DNA of 64,000 bases from NCBI GenBank assembly GCA_017469955.1, contig JAFUFJ010000019.1, positions 1-64,000 on the forward strand, in the 5' to 3' direction. The stretch comes from Prevotella sp. (lineage in GTDB: Bacteria > Bacteroidota > Bacteroidia > Bacteroidales > Bacteroidaceae). The position numbers were made by a program, and so were the translations under genes. Positions 1 through 8,638 of the stretch are shown piece by piece. The first letter of the stretch is position 1. Each line of letters begins with the position of its first letter. The notes under the pieces are model-generated. The model ran no database searches. It saw only the letters and a list, made by a program, of their open reading frames with translations, and had not been told where the DNA came from.

Positions 1-198
1 CGACTTTTCGTAACTTTAAATAAGTTACTCACGCTCGGAAATGCAAAAAATATTTTGCCCTGCTCTCGACTTTTCGTAACTTTAAATAAGTTACTCACGC
101 TCGGAAATGCAAAAAATATTTTGCCCTGCTCTCGACTTTTCGTAACTTTAAATAAGTTACTCACGCTCGGAAATGCAAAAAATATTTTGCATTTCCCT
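1..198 (+). repeat. Three tandem 66-bp promoter-hairpin repeats
   Basis: Three copies with a 66-bp period start at 1, 67 and 133. The first two are identical; the third matches until its last few bases, where the -33 stem continues as TTTTGCATTTCC. Each unit holds GTAACTT-TAAAT-AAGTTAC (a 7-bp inverted repeat), then CTCACGCTC, then a second inverted repeat around AATA (GCAAAA/TTTTGC, lengthened to GGAAATGCAAAA/TTTTGCATTTCC in the last copy). TTTTGC followed 18 bp later by TAACTTTA resembles a Bacteroidetes promoter with a decayed last -7 base. Because 66 is a multiple of 3, an open frame runs through the array into comM. The left edge of the array lies outside the window. Confidence 0.9.
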
Positions 199-216
199 CG
201 CTTATTCGTAACTTTG
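185..216 (+). promoter_or_regulatory. comM promoter
   Basis: TTTTGC at 185-190, an 18-bp spacer, and TAACTTTG at 209-216 match the Bacteroidetes -33/-7 consensus. The site lies about 37 bp before the chosen comM start and is the gene-proximal end of the 66-bp repeat array. Unlike the upstream copies it has the full TTTG and lacks the AAGTTAC right arm. Confidence 0.75.
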
Positions 217-252
217 CAAAATACTAAAAATAAACCGAATAGACTACCCTTC

Positions 253-1800
253 ATGCTTGTAAAGACATTCAGTGCAGCCGTCAACGGACTCGAAGTAACC
301 CCTGTAACCATCGAAGTGAGCCTCTCGAAGGGCTTCCTCTACCACTTCACCGGCCTCGGTGACGCAGCAGTAAAAGAAGGAAGAGACCGCATCGTGGCTG
401 CCATTGAGAACAACGGATTCAAGTTTCCAAACGCTGACATCACGGTCAATATGGCGCCCGCAGACCTGAGAAAAGAGGGAAGTTCGTTCGACCTTCCGCT
501 CGCCATCGCCATCCTTGCCGCCAACGGCGACCTCGCTTCTGAAGAGCTCGGCCGATACATGATGGTGGGAGAACTGAGCCTCGACGGCCACCTTCAGCCC
601 ATCCGGGGCGCACTGCCCATAGCCATCCGCGCCAGAGCCGAGAAATACAAGGGCCTCATCGTGCCCCAGCAAAATGTACGCGAGGCAGCAGTCGTCAACA
701 ACCTCGAGGTCTATGGCATGGAGAGCATGCTCGATGTCGTCGACTTTCTCTCAGGAAAACGCACGTTCCAGCCCACCATCGTCGACACAAGAGGCGAGTT
801 CTACGAGCAGCAATGCAGGTTCGAGCTCGACTTTTCCGACGTCCGTGGTCAGGAGAGTGTCAAGAGAGCACTCGAAGTAGCAGCAGCCGGAGGCCACAAT
901 ATGATCATGATTGGTCCACCGGGAAGTGGCAAATCAATGATGGCAAAGCGACTTCCGTCAATACTTCCGCCACTCTCTCTCGCCGAAAGCCTTGAGACAA
1001 CACAGATTCATTCCGTAGCAGGCAAGCTCGCAAGAGGCACCTCTCTCATCAGCCAACGGCCCTTTCGTGCCCCTCATCACACCATATCCGAGGTCGCACT
1101 TGTCGGTGGAGGTGCCTCGCCACAGCCAGGAGAAATCAGCTTAGCCCATAACGGTGTACTCTTCCTCGACGAGCTTACAGAGTTTAACAAGTCGACACTT
1201 GAAGTGCTCAGACAGCCTCTTGAAGACCGTAAAATCAGCATCGCACGCGCCAAATACAGCGTCGATTTCCCCGCCTCTTTTATGTTTGTTGCCTCATGCA
1301 ATCCATGTCCGTGTGGCTATTACGGCGACCCTCACCACAACTGTTGCTGCACTCCAGGACAAATTCAGCGCTACCTAGGCAAGATATCAGGCCCCCTGCT
1401 CGACCGCATCGACATCCAATGCGAGATACAAGCCGTGCCTTTCGCCCAGCTCTCACAGATGAAACCCGGAGAGACAAGCGAGCAAATAAGGCAGAGAGTC
1501 ATAAGAGCTCGCGACATACAAGAGCAGCGATATCGGGAACATAAGGCAGTACACTGCAACGCACAGATGACCGAACGCATGCTCCACCGGTATGCAGAAC
1601 CCGACGAACCCTCGATGGAAATGCTGCGCATGGCTATGGAAAGACTCAAACTTTCGGCACGAGCCTACAGCAGAATCCTCAAGGTTGCCCGCACCATCGC
1701 CGACCTTGACGCCTCAGAAAAAGTACGGTCCAACCACATAGCCGAGGCCATTGGCTACCGCAACCTTGACCGAGGAGACTGGGCAGAAAGAGGAATATAA
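253..1800 (+). CDS. comM: YifB/ComM family Mg-chelatase-like AAA+ ATPase
   Basis: The 515-residue protein has the standard YifB architecture. The N-terminal part is a ChlI/Lon-protease-like fold (about 1-170). An AAA+ domain follows, with Walker A GPPGSGKS near residue 221 and Walker B GVLFLDELTEF. A Cys-rich NPCPCGYYGD stretch and the C-terminal Mg-chelatase domain come last. ComM in other bacteria is a hexameric helicase that promotes branch migration during integration of transformed DNA; that role here is inferred from family. I chose the ATG at 253 because MLVKTFSAAVNGLE is the usual family start. The frame stays open for 66 more codons upstream, but that part only translates the 66-bp repeat and precedes the promoter. 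The next gene follows after 36 bp. Confidence 0.93.
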   Translation: MLVKTFSAAVNGLEVTPVTIEVSLSKGFLYHFTGLGDAAVKEGRDRIVAAIENNGFKFPNADITVNMAPADLRKEGSSFDLPLAIAILAANGDLASEELGRYMMVGELSLDGHLQPIRGALPIAIRARAEKYKGLIVPQQNVREAAVVNNLEVYGMESMLDVVDFLSGKRTFQPTIVDTRGEFYEQQCRFELDFSDVRGQESVKRALEVAAAGGHNMIMIGPPGSGKSMMAKRLPSILPPLSLAESLETTQIHSVAGKLARGTSLISQRPFRAPHHTISEVALVGGGASPQPGEISLAHNGVLFLDELTEFNKSTLEVLRQPLEDRKISIARAKYSVDFPASFMFVASCNPCPCGYYGDPHHNCCCTPGQIQRYLGKISGPLLDRIDIQCEIQAVPFAQLSQMKPGETSEQIRQRVIRARDIQEQRYREHKAVHCNAQMTERMLHRYAEPDEPSMEMLRMAMERLKLSARAYSRILKVARTIADLDASEKVRSNHIAEAIGYRNLDRGDWAERGI

Positions 1801-1836
1801 GAGAAAAGAAGTATCCATCCATAAAATAAAAAAAAC

Positions 1837-3126
1837 ATGTTTGCATTTGTAAGGATAAGGAATATCTGGAGCCTGCTTGCCTATGGCTATACGATGGGCA
1901 AGATCAATCTCGTTTCGATGCTAATCAACATCGCGATACTCGTCTACTCCGTCCTCCACTTCGACGACATCTTGGGCAAAGGTCTCTGGCTGTTCCTGTT
2001 CTTAGTGTTCGTCAACATCGTCTGGCAGACTAAGTCAATACTGGAAGATGTCGTGTCGCTGTTCCGCTATCCTGAATACAATTTCGACAATCATCGCTTC
2101 ATCGAACACATTGATCTGGCCGAAGAGACGAAGGAAACCTATGACCATATGGTCAAGAACGACGACCATCACGTCTATGCTATCTACAGTTCCCCTGTCA
2201 ACATCTGCCTGCAAGGCGACGACGAGATTGCCCTTTCAGAGATAAAAGAAACAAAGACATCGCTCAAAGACTATATCGAACAGAACAAGGAGACACTCCT
2301 TCTCTTCCTTAAAACGAAGTGGCACCAGAGCCAAAGAGCTACCTTCTTCAACGAGAAAAAGCTCTGTATGAAGAGTGAACTGACAGAGACTTCAGAGGGA
2401 AAATACTGTGTAAAGGTGTGCCGGGGCAACTATTATAACTCATTTGTCACCAATGAGATCTATTGCAAGCGCCTGTTTCACAACGACAAGTCTACCTATA
2501 TCTATCCGCCCATGAATCCTTTCTCTGAAAAGATACAGCCCCTTTCGCGCGACTCTTCTTTCAGTGATCACATTGGAGCCTCAACACTCGTCCTGACAAC
2601 CGACGGCTATGTCATCATTCTCTCTCACAACAATCGCACGGCAGTGCACCCAAACACCTATCAACCCACATGCAGTGGCAGTGCCGACTATGCCGATTGG
2701 CAACGGCTTAGGAAAGCCAACATCACGTCGTTGCGGGCCTTTGTCAAGGAGGTTGTCAAGCGCGAACTCTTTGAAGAGACAAAAATCGAGGGGGCAAGCA
2801 TCGACCATATTGAGGTGACAGGTTTCTTCCGCGACCTTGTCAGGGGAGGAAAGCCTGACTTCTGCACCGTCACTTACCTGTCGATCTCCCTTGATGAAGC
2901 AGCAGATTTGTTTGCTCCGGACAAAAAAGAGGTCAACAACAAGCTCGTCAGCAAGAAGGTAAGAAGCCGTGAAGGGTTTGACTTCACGGCCTTCGACCGT
3001 TTCATTGACGACAATGCGGGCTCGGTTTCTCCCGCACTTTACATGAGCTATCTCTTCATGAAGCAAAGGCTACAACCGGAGAAAGGTAAGCCTTGTGAAC
3101 AGGAAAATGGCCCGTCCAACCTGTGA
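1837..3126 (+). CDS. Membrane-anchored protein with C-terminal Nudix-like domain
   Basis: The protein has 429 residues. The N-terminus shows two hydrophobic stretches (about 20-40 and 45-65), suggesting a membrane anchor. The middle (70-240) is not recognised. From about residue 245 a Nudix-like fold is suggested by VLTTDGYVIILSHNN and by VVKRELFEETKI, which fits the RExxEE core of the Nudix box; the following GFFRDLVRGGKPDF also resembles the family. Nudix enzymes hydrolyse nucleoside-diphosphate-linked compounds; the substrate cannot be read here. The start ATG lies 36 bp after comM. The stop overlaps a GTG that could begin the next gene, so these genes are probably co-transcribed. A membrane-linked Nudix protein is uncommon. 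Confidence 0.6.
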   Translation: MFAFVRIRNIWSLLAYGYTMGKINLVSMLINIAILVYSVLHFDDILGKGLWLFLFLVFVNIVWQTKSILEDVVSLFRYPEYNFDNHRFIEHIDLAEETKETYDHMVKNDDHHVYAIYSSPVNICLQGDDEIALSEIKETKTSLKDYIEQNKETLLLFLKTKWHQSQRATFFNEKKLCMKSELTETSEGKYCVKVCRGNYYNSFVTNEIYCKRLFHNDKSTYIYPPMNPFSEKIQPLSRDSSFSDHIGASTLVLTTDGYVIILSHNNRTAVHPNTYQPTCSGSADYADWQRLRKANITSLRAFVKEVVKRELFEETKIEGASIDHIEVTGFFRDLVRGGKPDFCTVTYLSISLDEAADLFAPDKKEVNNKLVSKKVRSREGFDFTAFDRFIDDNAGSVSPALYMSYLFMKQRLQPEKGKPCEQENGPSNL

Positions 3127-3176
3127 ACCGGCAGCAAAGCCATTTACCATTCACCACTTTCAAGCAGCATACGGGC

Positions 3177-4913
3177 ATGAAACGCATCGTCAACTCTTTG
3201 CTCTATCCCATCAGAAGGAATCCTCTTTTCTACACGGCGCTGCTCCTTCTGTTCGGGATGTCAGTCGTTTTCGTCGAATATGCAGGCTGCAGCAGGGTGC
3301 GGGCCCTGCTTGAAATGTTCTTCGACGCCTACCTTTTGTGCCTGCTTGTCTCGATGGTTCCCGGTCAGATGCGCCGTTGTTTCAAGCAGGTGCTCTATGC
3401 CTTTTTCTATATTGTCGGCCTTGCCGACATGCTTTCTTTTTGCATAACAGGCATGCCTCTGATGCCAAACGTCCTGCAAACCTGGTTCCAGACCAACGTC
3501 GGAGAGGCCACAGAAGCCCTTCATTCCTACCTTTCCTGGTCGTTGCTGGCCACGCCTGTCGTTCTTTTCCTTGTCTTTCCTCTCCTGCTTTGGTATATGG
3601 GAAAGCGCCGTTTTGCTATCTCTCGCAAGGCTGCCGGCTGCCTGTTCTGCCTGTTCTGCCTAACGGTGGTGTCGCTTCTCCTTGGCATCGGCAACAAACG
3701 CTACCTGTATCACGTATATACGCGACAGTCAGACGACGACATGCAGGAGTTTGTCGACATCGAAAGTCAGACTCATGAGTATCTGCCTGTCTACAGACTG
3801 GGCCTCTCTCTTAAGGAGATGGCTCGCTTCTCCACCATGCGAGCCACCCTTCTCGACGTCGCCAAGGCTACCCAAGCCGACTCGTGTACGTTTGACTCGC
3901 CGCTGATGGTGCTGCTCATCGGCGAGAGCTACAACCGCCATCATGCCTCGCTCTACGGGTATGACAAGCCCACAACCCCGCATCAGGAGCAGCTGAAGAC
4001 TATGGGAAGCCTGCATGCCTTCAGCGATGTCATCGCGTCGTACAACCTGACTTTCAAGTCGTTTCAGAACATGTTGACCTTTTACGACTATGACTCTTCG
4101 GGCAAGTGGTATGCCTATCCGATGGTGACCACCCTCTTCAGAAGTGCAGGATACGAAGTAGACTTCTTCAGCAACCAGTATACGCTCGACAAGTCGTCGG
4201 CCTTTTCCGACTATACCGAGGACGTGTTCATGAACAATCCCGCCATCACTCGCTACCAGTTTGACCGGCGAAACGACCGTAGTCACCCCTATGACATGGA
4301 CTTGCTCGACGACTTTCACCGGCATATAGACCTCGACTCTGACGATCGTCCGCGACTGGTCATCTTCCATTTCGCCGGCATTCACGTCGACTATGCCCGC
4401 CGCTATCCCGAAGGATACGGCCGGTTCAGCGTCACGGACTACGATCGTCATGCCCTTACTTCGGAGCAAAAGCAGACGATGGCCCACTACGACAACGCCG
4501 TGCTCTACAACGATGCCGTGGTAGACTCCATCGTCAGCACGGTGAAAAACCGCGACGCCATCGTCGTCTATGTGCCCGACCACGGCGAATTAGTGTTTGA
4601 CGACAACATGGAATACGGCCGCAACTTCCTGCTCACACGTGAGTATATCCGACCGCAATACGACATTCCCTTCTGGATATACTGCACCGACGCCTACCGG
4701 AAGCGCCGTCCGGAGACGGTGCGACAGATAGCAAGCTCGGTCGACAAGCCCTTCATGACCGACGACCTGCCTCACCTGCTTGTCGGTCTTGCAGGCATCA
4801 GATGCAAGGACTACCGGCCCGAACGCGACCTCATCAGCCCGCTTTTCGACACCAACCGACGACGGCTCATCGGCGGACAGACCGACTACGACGCCGTCTG
4901 CCGACAGCCTTGA
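3177..4913 (+). CDS. EptA/CptA-like phosphoethanolamine transferase (sulfatase fold)
   Basis: The 578-residue inner-membrane protein has about five hydrophobic segments in its first 190 residues, then a periplasmic alkaline-phosphatase/sulfatase-type domain. LLIGESYNRHHASLYGY near residue 249 matches the nucleophile motif GE(T/S)xR...SLxGY; Ser251 occupies the position of the usual Thr nucleophile. VYVPDHGELV near 467 is the conserved metal-binding DHGE motif. The family transfers phosphoethanolamine to lipid A or other surface glycans, affecting polymyxin resistance; the acceptor here is unknown. I chose the ATG at 3177, directly before the first membrane segment. A GTG at 3123 overlapping the upstream stop is an alternative that would add 18 residues. 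Confidence 0.8.
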   Translation: MKRIVNSLLYPIRRNPLFYTALLLLFGMSVVFVEYAGCSRVRALLEMFFDAYLLCLLVSMVPGQMRRCFKQVLYAFFYIVGLADMLSFCITGMPLMPNVLQTWFQTNVGEATEALHSYLSWSLLATPVVLFLVFPLLLWYMGKRRFAISRKAAGCLFCLFCLTVVSLLLGIGNKRYLYHVYTRQSDDDMQEFVDIESQTHEYLPVYRLGLSLKEMARFSTMRATLLDVAKATQADSCTFDSPLMVLLIGESYNRHHASLYGYDKPTTPHQEQLKTMGSLHAFSDVIASYNLTFKSFQNMLTFYDYDSSGKWYAYPMVTTLFRSAGYEVDFFSNQYTLDKSSAFSDYTEDVFMNNPAITRYQFDRRNDRSHPYDMDLLDDFHRHIDLDSDDRPRLVIFHFAGIHVDYARRYPEGYGRFSVTDYDRHALTSEQKQTMAHYDNAVLYNDAVVDSIVSTVKNRDAIVVYVPDHGELVFDDNMEYGRNFLLTREYIRPQYDIPFWIYCTDAYRKRRPETVRQIASSVDKPFMTDDLPHLLVGLAGIRCKDYRPERDLISPLFDTNRRRLIGGQTDYDAVCRQP

Positions 4914-4982
4914 CCACCGCATGCAAGCCTCTTGCCGAGAGCAGAAGAATCCTTTCTCGGCAGGAAAAAAGAGAGTTGTTTC

Positions 4983-5101
4983 TTTTGCATTGCACTCGTT
5001 TTTTCGTAACTTTGCCGATTAGAAATCGGCGAAGTTACTCCGTCTCGCCATAAAAAAGAAATAAATTTCTTTTGTTCTGCCCTCAACTTTCCGTAACTTT
5101 G
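4983..5101 (+). promoter_or_regulatory. Two-copy promoter-hairpin module upstream of the DUF5020 gene
   Basis: The first promoter is TTTTGC 4983-4988, 18 bp, TAACTTTG 5007-5014. Its -7 lies in a long imperfect palindrome whose arms are GTAACTTTGCCGATT and AATCGGCGAAGTTAC, with one mismatch. A weak A-rich/T-rich stem follows. The second promoter is TTTTG 5070-5074, 19 bp, TAACTTTG 5094-5101, and has no right arm. Transcripts from either start would cross the 110-bp element before reaching the gene at 5298. Confidence 0.7.
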
Positions 5102-5114
5102 CACCCACGCTGCC

Positions 5115-5224
5115 AAGAAAGCTATCCTTTTAGGGTGAGAAGTCATAGCATTGTCACTGAGAAACCTATCCTTTCTCACCCAGAACCCATAGACTTCTCG
5201 GGCTAAAAGCTAAGCTTTCTCGGG
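5115..5224. repeat. 110-bp pentameric 22-bp element, copy 1
   Basis: Five contiguous 22-bp units begin at 5115, 5137, 5159, 5181 and 5203. Unit 1 carries AGAAAGCTATCC, unit 4 is AGAACCCATAGACTTCT and unit 5 ends AGCTTTCTC, the inverted form of the left end. It lies between the EptA-like gene and the DUF5020 gene, downstream of the promoter module. Confidence 0.93.
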
Positions 5225-5297
5225 CAGACCAGACACGATAGCGGCCGGCAACCCTATGTGTCAACCCTGTTCATCACCCATAAAACCGACCACGACA

Positions 5298-6032
5298 ATG
5301 AAAAAACTGCTCATCGCAAGCCTGCTTTCCCTGGCATTTCTGCCCCTGACGGCGCAGGACATCCAGCTGCATTACGACCTGGGACACTCCCTTTACGGCG
5401 ACCTTGACGGACGTCCAAACCTGACGTCGACCGTCGAAATGTTCCGCACCGACCGCCTGGGAAGCACCTATTTCTTCACCGATATCGACTATTACACCGA
5501 CGGTGCAGCGGGAGCCTACTGGGAAATCTCGCGCGAGTTCAACGTCTCGGCCGACAAGCATTGGGCTGCTCACGTGGAATATAACGGCGGTGCTACGTCG
5601 ATAGAACACACGGCCGTGGCCACGAGGTTTCAGCATGCACTGCTGCTTGGACCGGCATGGAACTGGGCAAACCGCGACTTTACGGCCACCTTCTCGCTGC
5701 AAGCCATGTATAAACGCTACTTCAAGGGCATGTCACGCAACGGCTTCGACGGGTTTCAACTCACAGCTGTCTGGAGCAAAACCCTTGCCCACGGACTCTT
5801 CACCTTTTCGGGTTTTGCCGATCTCTGGCGCGACAAAGACGTCGCAGGCAAGCTCATCTTCCTGAGCGAACCTCAGCTATGGTGCAACGTTTACACGCTG
5901 AAAGGCACCGAGAACCTTCACTTCAGCGTGGGTACGGAAGTAGAGTTGAGCAACAACTTCGTGTTCAACAACGCCGGCCGCAACAACAAGTTCTACGCCA
6001 TTCCCACACTGGCCTTGAAGTGTAGCTTCTGA
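5298..6032 (+). CDS. DUF5020-like secreted outer-membrane-type protein
   Basis: The 244-residue protein has a signal peptide (MKKLLIASLLSLAFLPLTAQ). It then shows alternating polar/aromatic strands ending in a terminal aromatic residue (ALKCSF), typical of a small beta-barrel. The order of motifs (HYDLGHSLYGD, YFFTDIDYY, GAYWEISREF) is what I associate with the DUF5020 family of Bacteroidetes, related in appearance to nucleoside-channel Tsx-like barrels. Function is unknown. The start ATG at 5298 is directly before the signal peptide; an in-frame ATG at 5256 would spoil it. The gene sits 45 bp before an ABC ATPase and may share its transcript. Confidence 0.7.
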   Translation: MKKLLIASLLSLAFLPLTAQDIQLHYDLGHSLYGDLDGRPNLTSTVEMFRTDRLGSTYFFTDIDYYTDGAAGAYWEISREFNVSADKHWAAHVEYNGGATSIEHTAVATRFQHALLLGPAWNWANRDFTATFSLQAMYKRYFKGMSRNGFDGFQLTAVWSKTLAHGLFTFSGFADLWRDKDVAGKLIFLSEPQLWCNVYTLKGTENLHFSVGTEVELSNNFVFNNAGRNNKFYAIPTLALKCSF

Positions 6033-6077
6033 AACGCCGACACGAAACCGTCCCACGACAGGAAAGAACCGGAAGAC

Positions 6078-6869
6078 ATGTCAGACACCATCCGCATCGA
6101 ACAGCTCACGATAGGCTACCGGCGCACGGCACGAAAGACGCCCGTCGCCGTGGCAACAGGCCTGAACGCCACGCTCATGCCAGGCCGTCTCACGTGTCTT
6201 CTCGGCCGAAACGGCATCGGAAAGTCCACCCTCCTGCGCACCGTCACGGGCTATCAACGCCCGCTCGAGGGACGAGTCTGCATCGGAAACCTCAACCTGC
6301 ACGCAGTCAGCAAGAGCCGACGTGCACGACTTGTCAGCGTAGTGCTCACCGAAAAGACCGACACCGACCGGCTGACCGTGGCCGAACTCGTGGCAATGGG
6401 ACGCCATCCCTACACCGGATTCTGGGGCACTCTCGGCGACAACGACCGCCAAATCGTCGACCGTTCGATGCAGCTGCTCGGCATCACCGGCCTCTCACAA
6501 CGGCTCATAGGCAACCTGAGCGACGGAGAACGGCAGAAAGTCATGATCGCAAAAGCCCTCGCACAGCAGACCGACTCTATCATTCTCGACGAACCAACGG
6601 CCTTTCTCGACTACCCAAGCCGCATCGAAATGATGGAGATGCTGGCCCGACTCGCCCGAGAACAGCAGAAAAACATCCTCGTAGCCACCCACGAATGGGA
6701 CCTCGCACGGCAGCTTTCCGACCAGCTGTGGCTCATGACAAGCGCCACAAACGGACAGACCGTGCTCGAGACAGGCACCCCCGAAGAGCTGCGTTCCACC
6801 CCCATGCTACAGCCATTCTTCACCATCGGCAGGCAGGAAAACGCCGATCCTTGTACTAAAGAAATGTAA
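6078..6869 (+). CDS. ABC transporter ATP-binding protein, iron-siderophore/B12 family
   Basis: The protein has 263 residues with a complete ATPase: Walker A GRNGIGKST, signature LSDGERQK, Walker B SIILDEPTAFLD and the switch VATHEWDLA. Overall it resembles FecE/BtuD/HmuV subunits that drive import of Fe-siderophores, heme or cobalamin through FecCD-type permeases. No permease or periplasmic binding protein is next to it, so its partner must be encoded outside the window or the ATPase may have been separated from its operon. The stop codon overlaps a short palindrome (AATGTAAA-A-TTTACATT, 6863-6879) that could be an operator for the next gene. Confidence 0.85.
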   Translation: MSDTIRIEQLTIGYRRTARKTPVAVATGLNATLMPGRLTCLLGRNGIGKSTLLRTVTGYQRPLEGRVCIGNLNLHAVSKSRRARLVSVVLTEKTDTDRLTVAELVAMGRHPYTGFWGTLGDNDRQIVDRSMQLLGITGLSQRLIGNLSDGERQKVMIAKALAQQTDSIILDEPTAFLDYPSRIEMMEMLARLAREQQKNILVATHEWDLARQLSDQLWLMTSATNGQTVLETGTPEELRSTPMLQPFFTIGRQENADPCTKEM

Positions 6870-6908
6870 AATTTACATTATTATATATGTGCAATCAAGG
6901 AATTTGCT

Positions 6909-6916
6909 TAATTTTG
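6909..6916 (+). promoter_or_regulatory. -7 element before the first FKBP gene
   Basis: TAATTTTG at 6909-6916 fits TAnnTTTG and lies 44 bp before the start codon. I see no convincing -33 TTTG at the right distance. Confidence 0.45.
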
Positions 6917-6959
6917 CCGAGATTTACAACACTCACCCTACATCAAAAAGAAAAACAAA

Positions 6960-7565
6960 ATGGACAACGTTAGCTATGCTTTAGGCCTTGGAATAGGCCG
7001 TCAACTCTCCGACATGGGTGCAAAAGACCTCAACATCGACGACTTTGCACAGGCTATTAAAGACATCATCGCCGGCAGCAAACCCCTCATCGGCGACCAG
7101 GAAGCCCAGCGGCTCGTGCAGGATTTCTTTGCCGAGCAGGAGAAAAAGCAACGCGCTGCAGCAGCCGAACGGTTCAAGGCTGCCAAGGAAGAAGGCGAGA
7201 AATACCTCGCAGCCAATGCCCTCAAAGACGGCGTTCACACCACAGCAAGCGGACTGCAATACCAGATCCTCCGCGAAGGCAACGGCAAAAAGCCCAAGGC
7301 CACTGACCAAGTAAAGTGTCATTACGAAGGAATGCTCGTCGACGGGACACTCTTTGACAGCAGCATCCAGCGAGGAGAACCCGCCACTTTCCCACTCAAT
7401 GGCGTCATCAAAGGATGGACCGAAGGACTGCAACTCATGCAGGAAGGAGCCAAATACCGCTTCTTCATACCCTACCACCTGGGCTATGGCGAGCGTGGAG
7501 CAGGCGCATCCATACCCCCATTCGCAGCCCTTATCTTCGACGTAGAGCTCATTGAAGTGGTATAA
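6960..7565 (+). CDS. FKBP-type peptidyl-prolyl isomerase, cytoplasmic-looking
   Basis: The 201-residue protein has an N-terminal FKBP_N-type helical region (SYALGLGIGRQLSDMG) and a C-terminal FKBP domain from about residue 110. The domain contains YEGMLVDGTLFDSS, VIKGWTEGLQLM and YGERGAGASIPPFAALIFDVEL. Key FKBP ligand-site residues (Tyr, Phe-Asp, Val-Ile, Trp, Tyr) are present, so it is probably catalytically active on Xaa-Pro bonds. No signal peptide is visible, unlike the two paralogues downstream. It is the first of three FKBP genes in a row and is separated from the second by a 110-bp element. Confidence 0.92.
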   Translation: MDNVSYALGLGIGRQLSDMGAKDLNIDDFAQAIKDIIAGSKPLIGDQEAQRLVQDFFAEQEKKQRAAAAERFKAAKEEGEKYLAANALKDGVHTTASGLQYQILREGNGKKPKATDQVKCHYEGMLVDGTLFDSSIQRGEPATFPLNGVIKGWTEGLQLMQEGAKYRFFIPYHLGYGERGAGASIPPFAALIFDVELIEVV

Positions 7566-7582
7566 CCCTGACCACCCTGCAC

Positions 7583-7692
7583 GAGAAAGCATAGACTTCA
7601 GGTCGAGAACCCATAGACTTCTCGGTCAGAAAGCATAGACTTCTCAGCCAGAAAGCATAGACTTCTCAAGCTAAAACCATAGCTTTCTCAGG
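7583..7692. repeat. 110-bp pentameric 22-bp element, copy 2
   Basis: Five 22-bp units start at 7583 and repeat every 22 bp. Units 1, 3 and 4 are nearly the same (AGAAAGCATAGACTTC), unit 2 is AGAACCCATAGACTTCT and unit 5 ends ATAGCTTTCTC. This is the most internally homogeneous copy. It lies between two same-strand FKBP genes. Confidence 0.93.
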
Positions 7693-7741
7693 CACAACAG
7701 AAATCATTCATCAAAAAACAAATAATCAAACAACGAGAAAA

Positions 7742-8623
7742 ATGAAAAAAATCACATTCATGGCCCTTGCAGCCATTACCGCCGCAACATTCACTTCTTG
7801 CGGAAACCAGACTCCAAACGCCAGCTTGAAGAACGACATTGACACCCTGAGCTATGCCTTCGGTCTGGGACAGTCACAAGGCATCGAAGACTATTTCAAC
7901 TACCAAGGCATCGACAGTGCCTACATCGGCGCATTTATTAAAGGCCTGAACGACGGCGCAGCTGCCGGCGACAACAAGAAGAAAGACGCCTACTATGCAG
8001 GTGTTCAGATTGGACAGCAGATCGCACGCCAGTGGGTCAAGGGCCTCAACGGCGAGGTATTCGGACAAGACAGCACGCAGACTGTCTCGCTGAAAAACAT
8101 CCTTGCTGGCTTTGCCAACGGTGCAACCAAGAACTATAAGTACATGGATCAGGAGACCGCACAGCAGATTTTCCAGCAGAAAATGGCAGACATTAAGAAG
8201 GTATATGTCGAGAAAGAATACGGTCCTAACAAAGAAGCCGGCGAGAAATTCCTGGCAGAAAACGCCAAGAAAGACGGCGTGCAAACCCTTGAAAGCGGCG
8301 TGCAGTACAAGGTCATCACCGAGGGTAAAGGTGCTATTCCGACCGACACATCGATGGTAAAGGTCAACTACGAAGGCAAGCTCATCGACGGAACAGTGTT
8401 TGACAGCTCCTATCAGCGCGGCACACCTGCCACGATGAAGGCCAACGAAGTGATCAAAGGCTGGACAGAAGCCTTGGTTCGCATGCCCGTAGGTTCGAAG
8501 TGGGAAGTGTACATTCCTCAGGAAATGGGCTATCAAGACCGCAACATGGGCAACATCAAGCCCTTCTCTGCCCTCGTGTTCACTATCGAACTGCTTGGTA
8601 TTGAAGATCCCAAAAAGCCATAA
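7742..8623 (+). CDS. FKBP-type peptidyl-prolyl isomerase lipoprotein
   Basis: The protein has 293 residues. A lipoprotein signal ends FTSC at about residue 20, so it should be membrane-anchored outside the cytoplasm. A long FKBP_N-type dimerisation region (LSYAFGLGQSQGI...) precedes the catalytic domain from about residue 195, which contains VNYEGKLIDGTVFDSSYQRG, VIKGWTEALVRMPVGSKWE and FSALVFTIELL. The layout matches FkpA/Mip-type periplasmic folding factors. It is 15 bp upstream of the third FKBP gene, so the two form an operon. Confidence 0.9.
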   Translation: MKKITFMALAAITAATFTSCGNQTPNASLKNDIDTLSYAFGLGQSQGIEDYFNYQGIDSAYIGAFIKGLNDGAAAGDNKKKDAYYAGVQIGQQIARQWVKGLNGEVFGQDSTQTVSLKNILAGFANGATKNYKYMDQETAQQIFQQKMADIKKVYVEKEYGPNKEAGEKFLAENAKKDGVQTLESGVQYKVITEGKGAIPTDTSMVKVNYEGKLIDGTVFDSSYQRGTPATMKANEVIKGWTEALVRMPVGSKWEVYIPQEMGYQDRNMGNIKPFSALVFTIELLGIEDPKKP

Positions 8624-8638
8624 TCAGCAAGTCATCCG

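Noticed and set aside
3729-4583. 284-codon minus-strand open frame in the EptA-like gene
   Set aside because: Antisense to a gene with intact nucleophile and DHGE motifs.
5115-5224. CRISPR array
   Set aside because: The 22-bp units are contiguous with no spacers, always five in number, and no cas gene is present.
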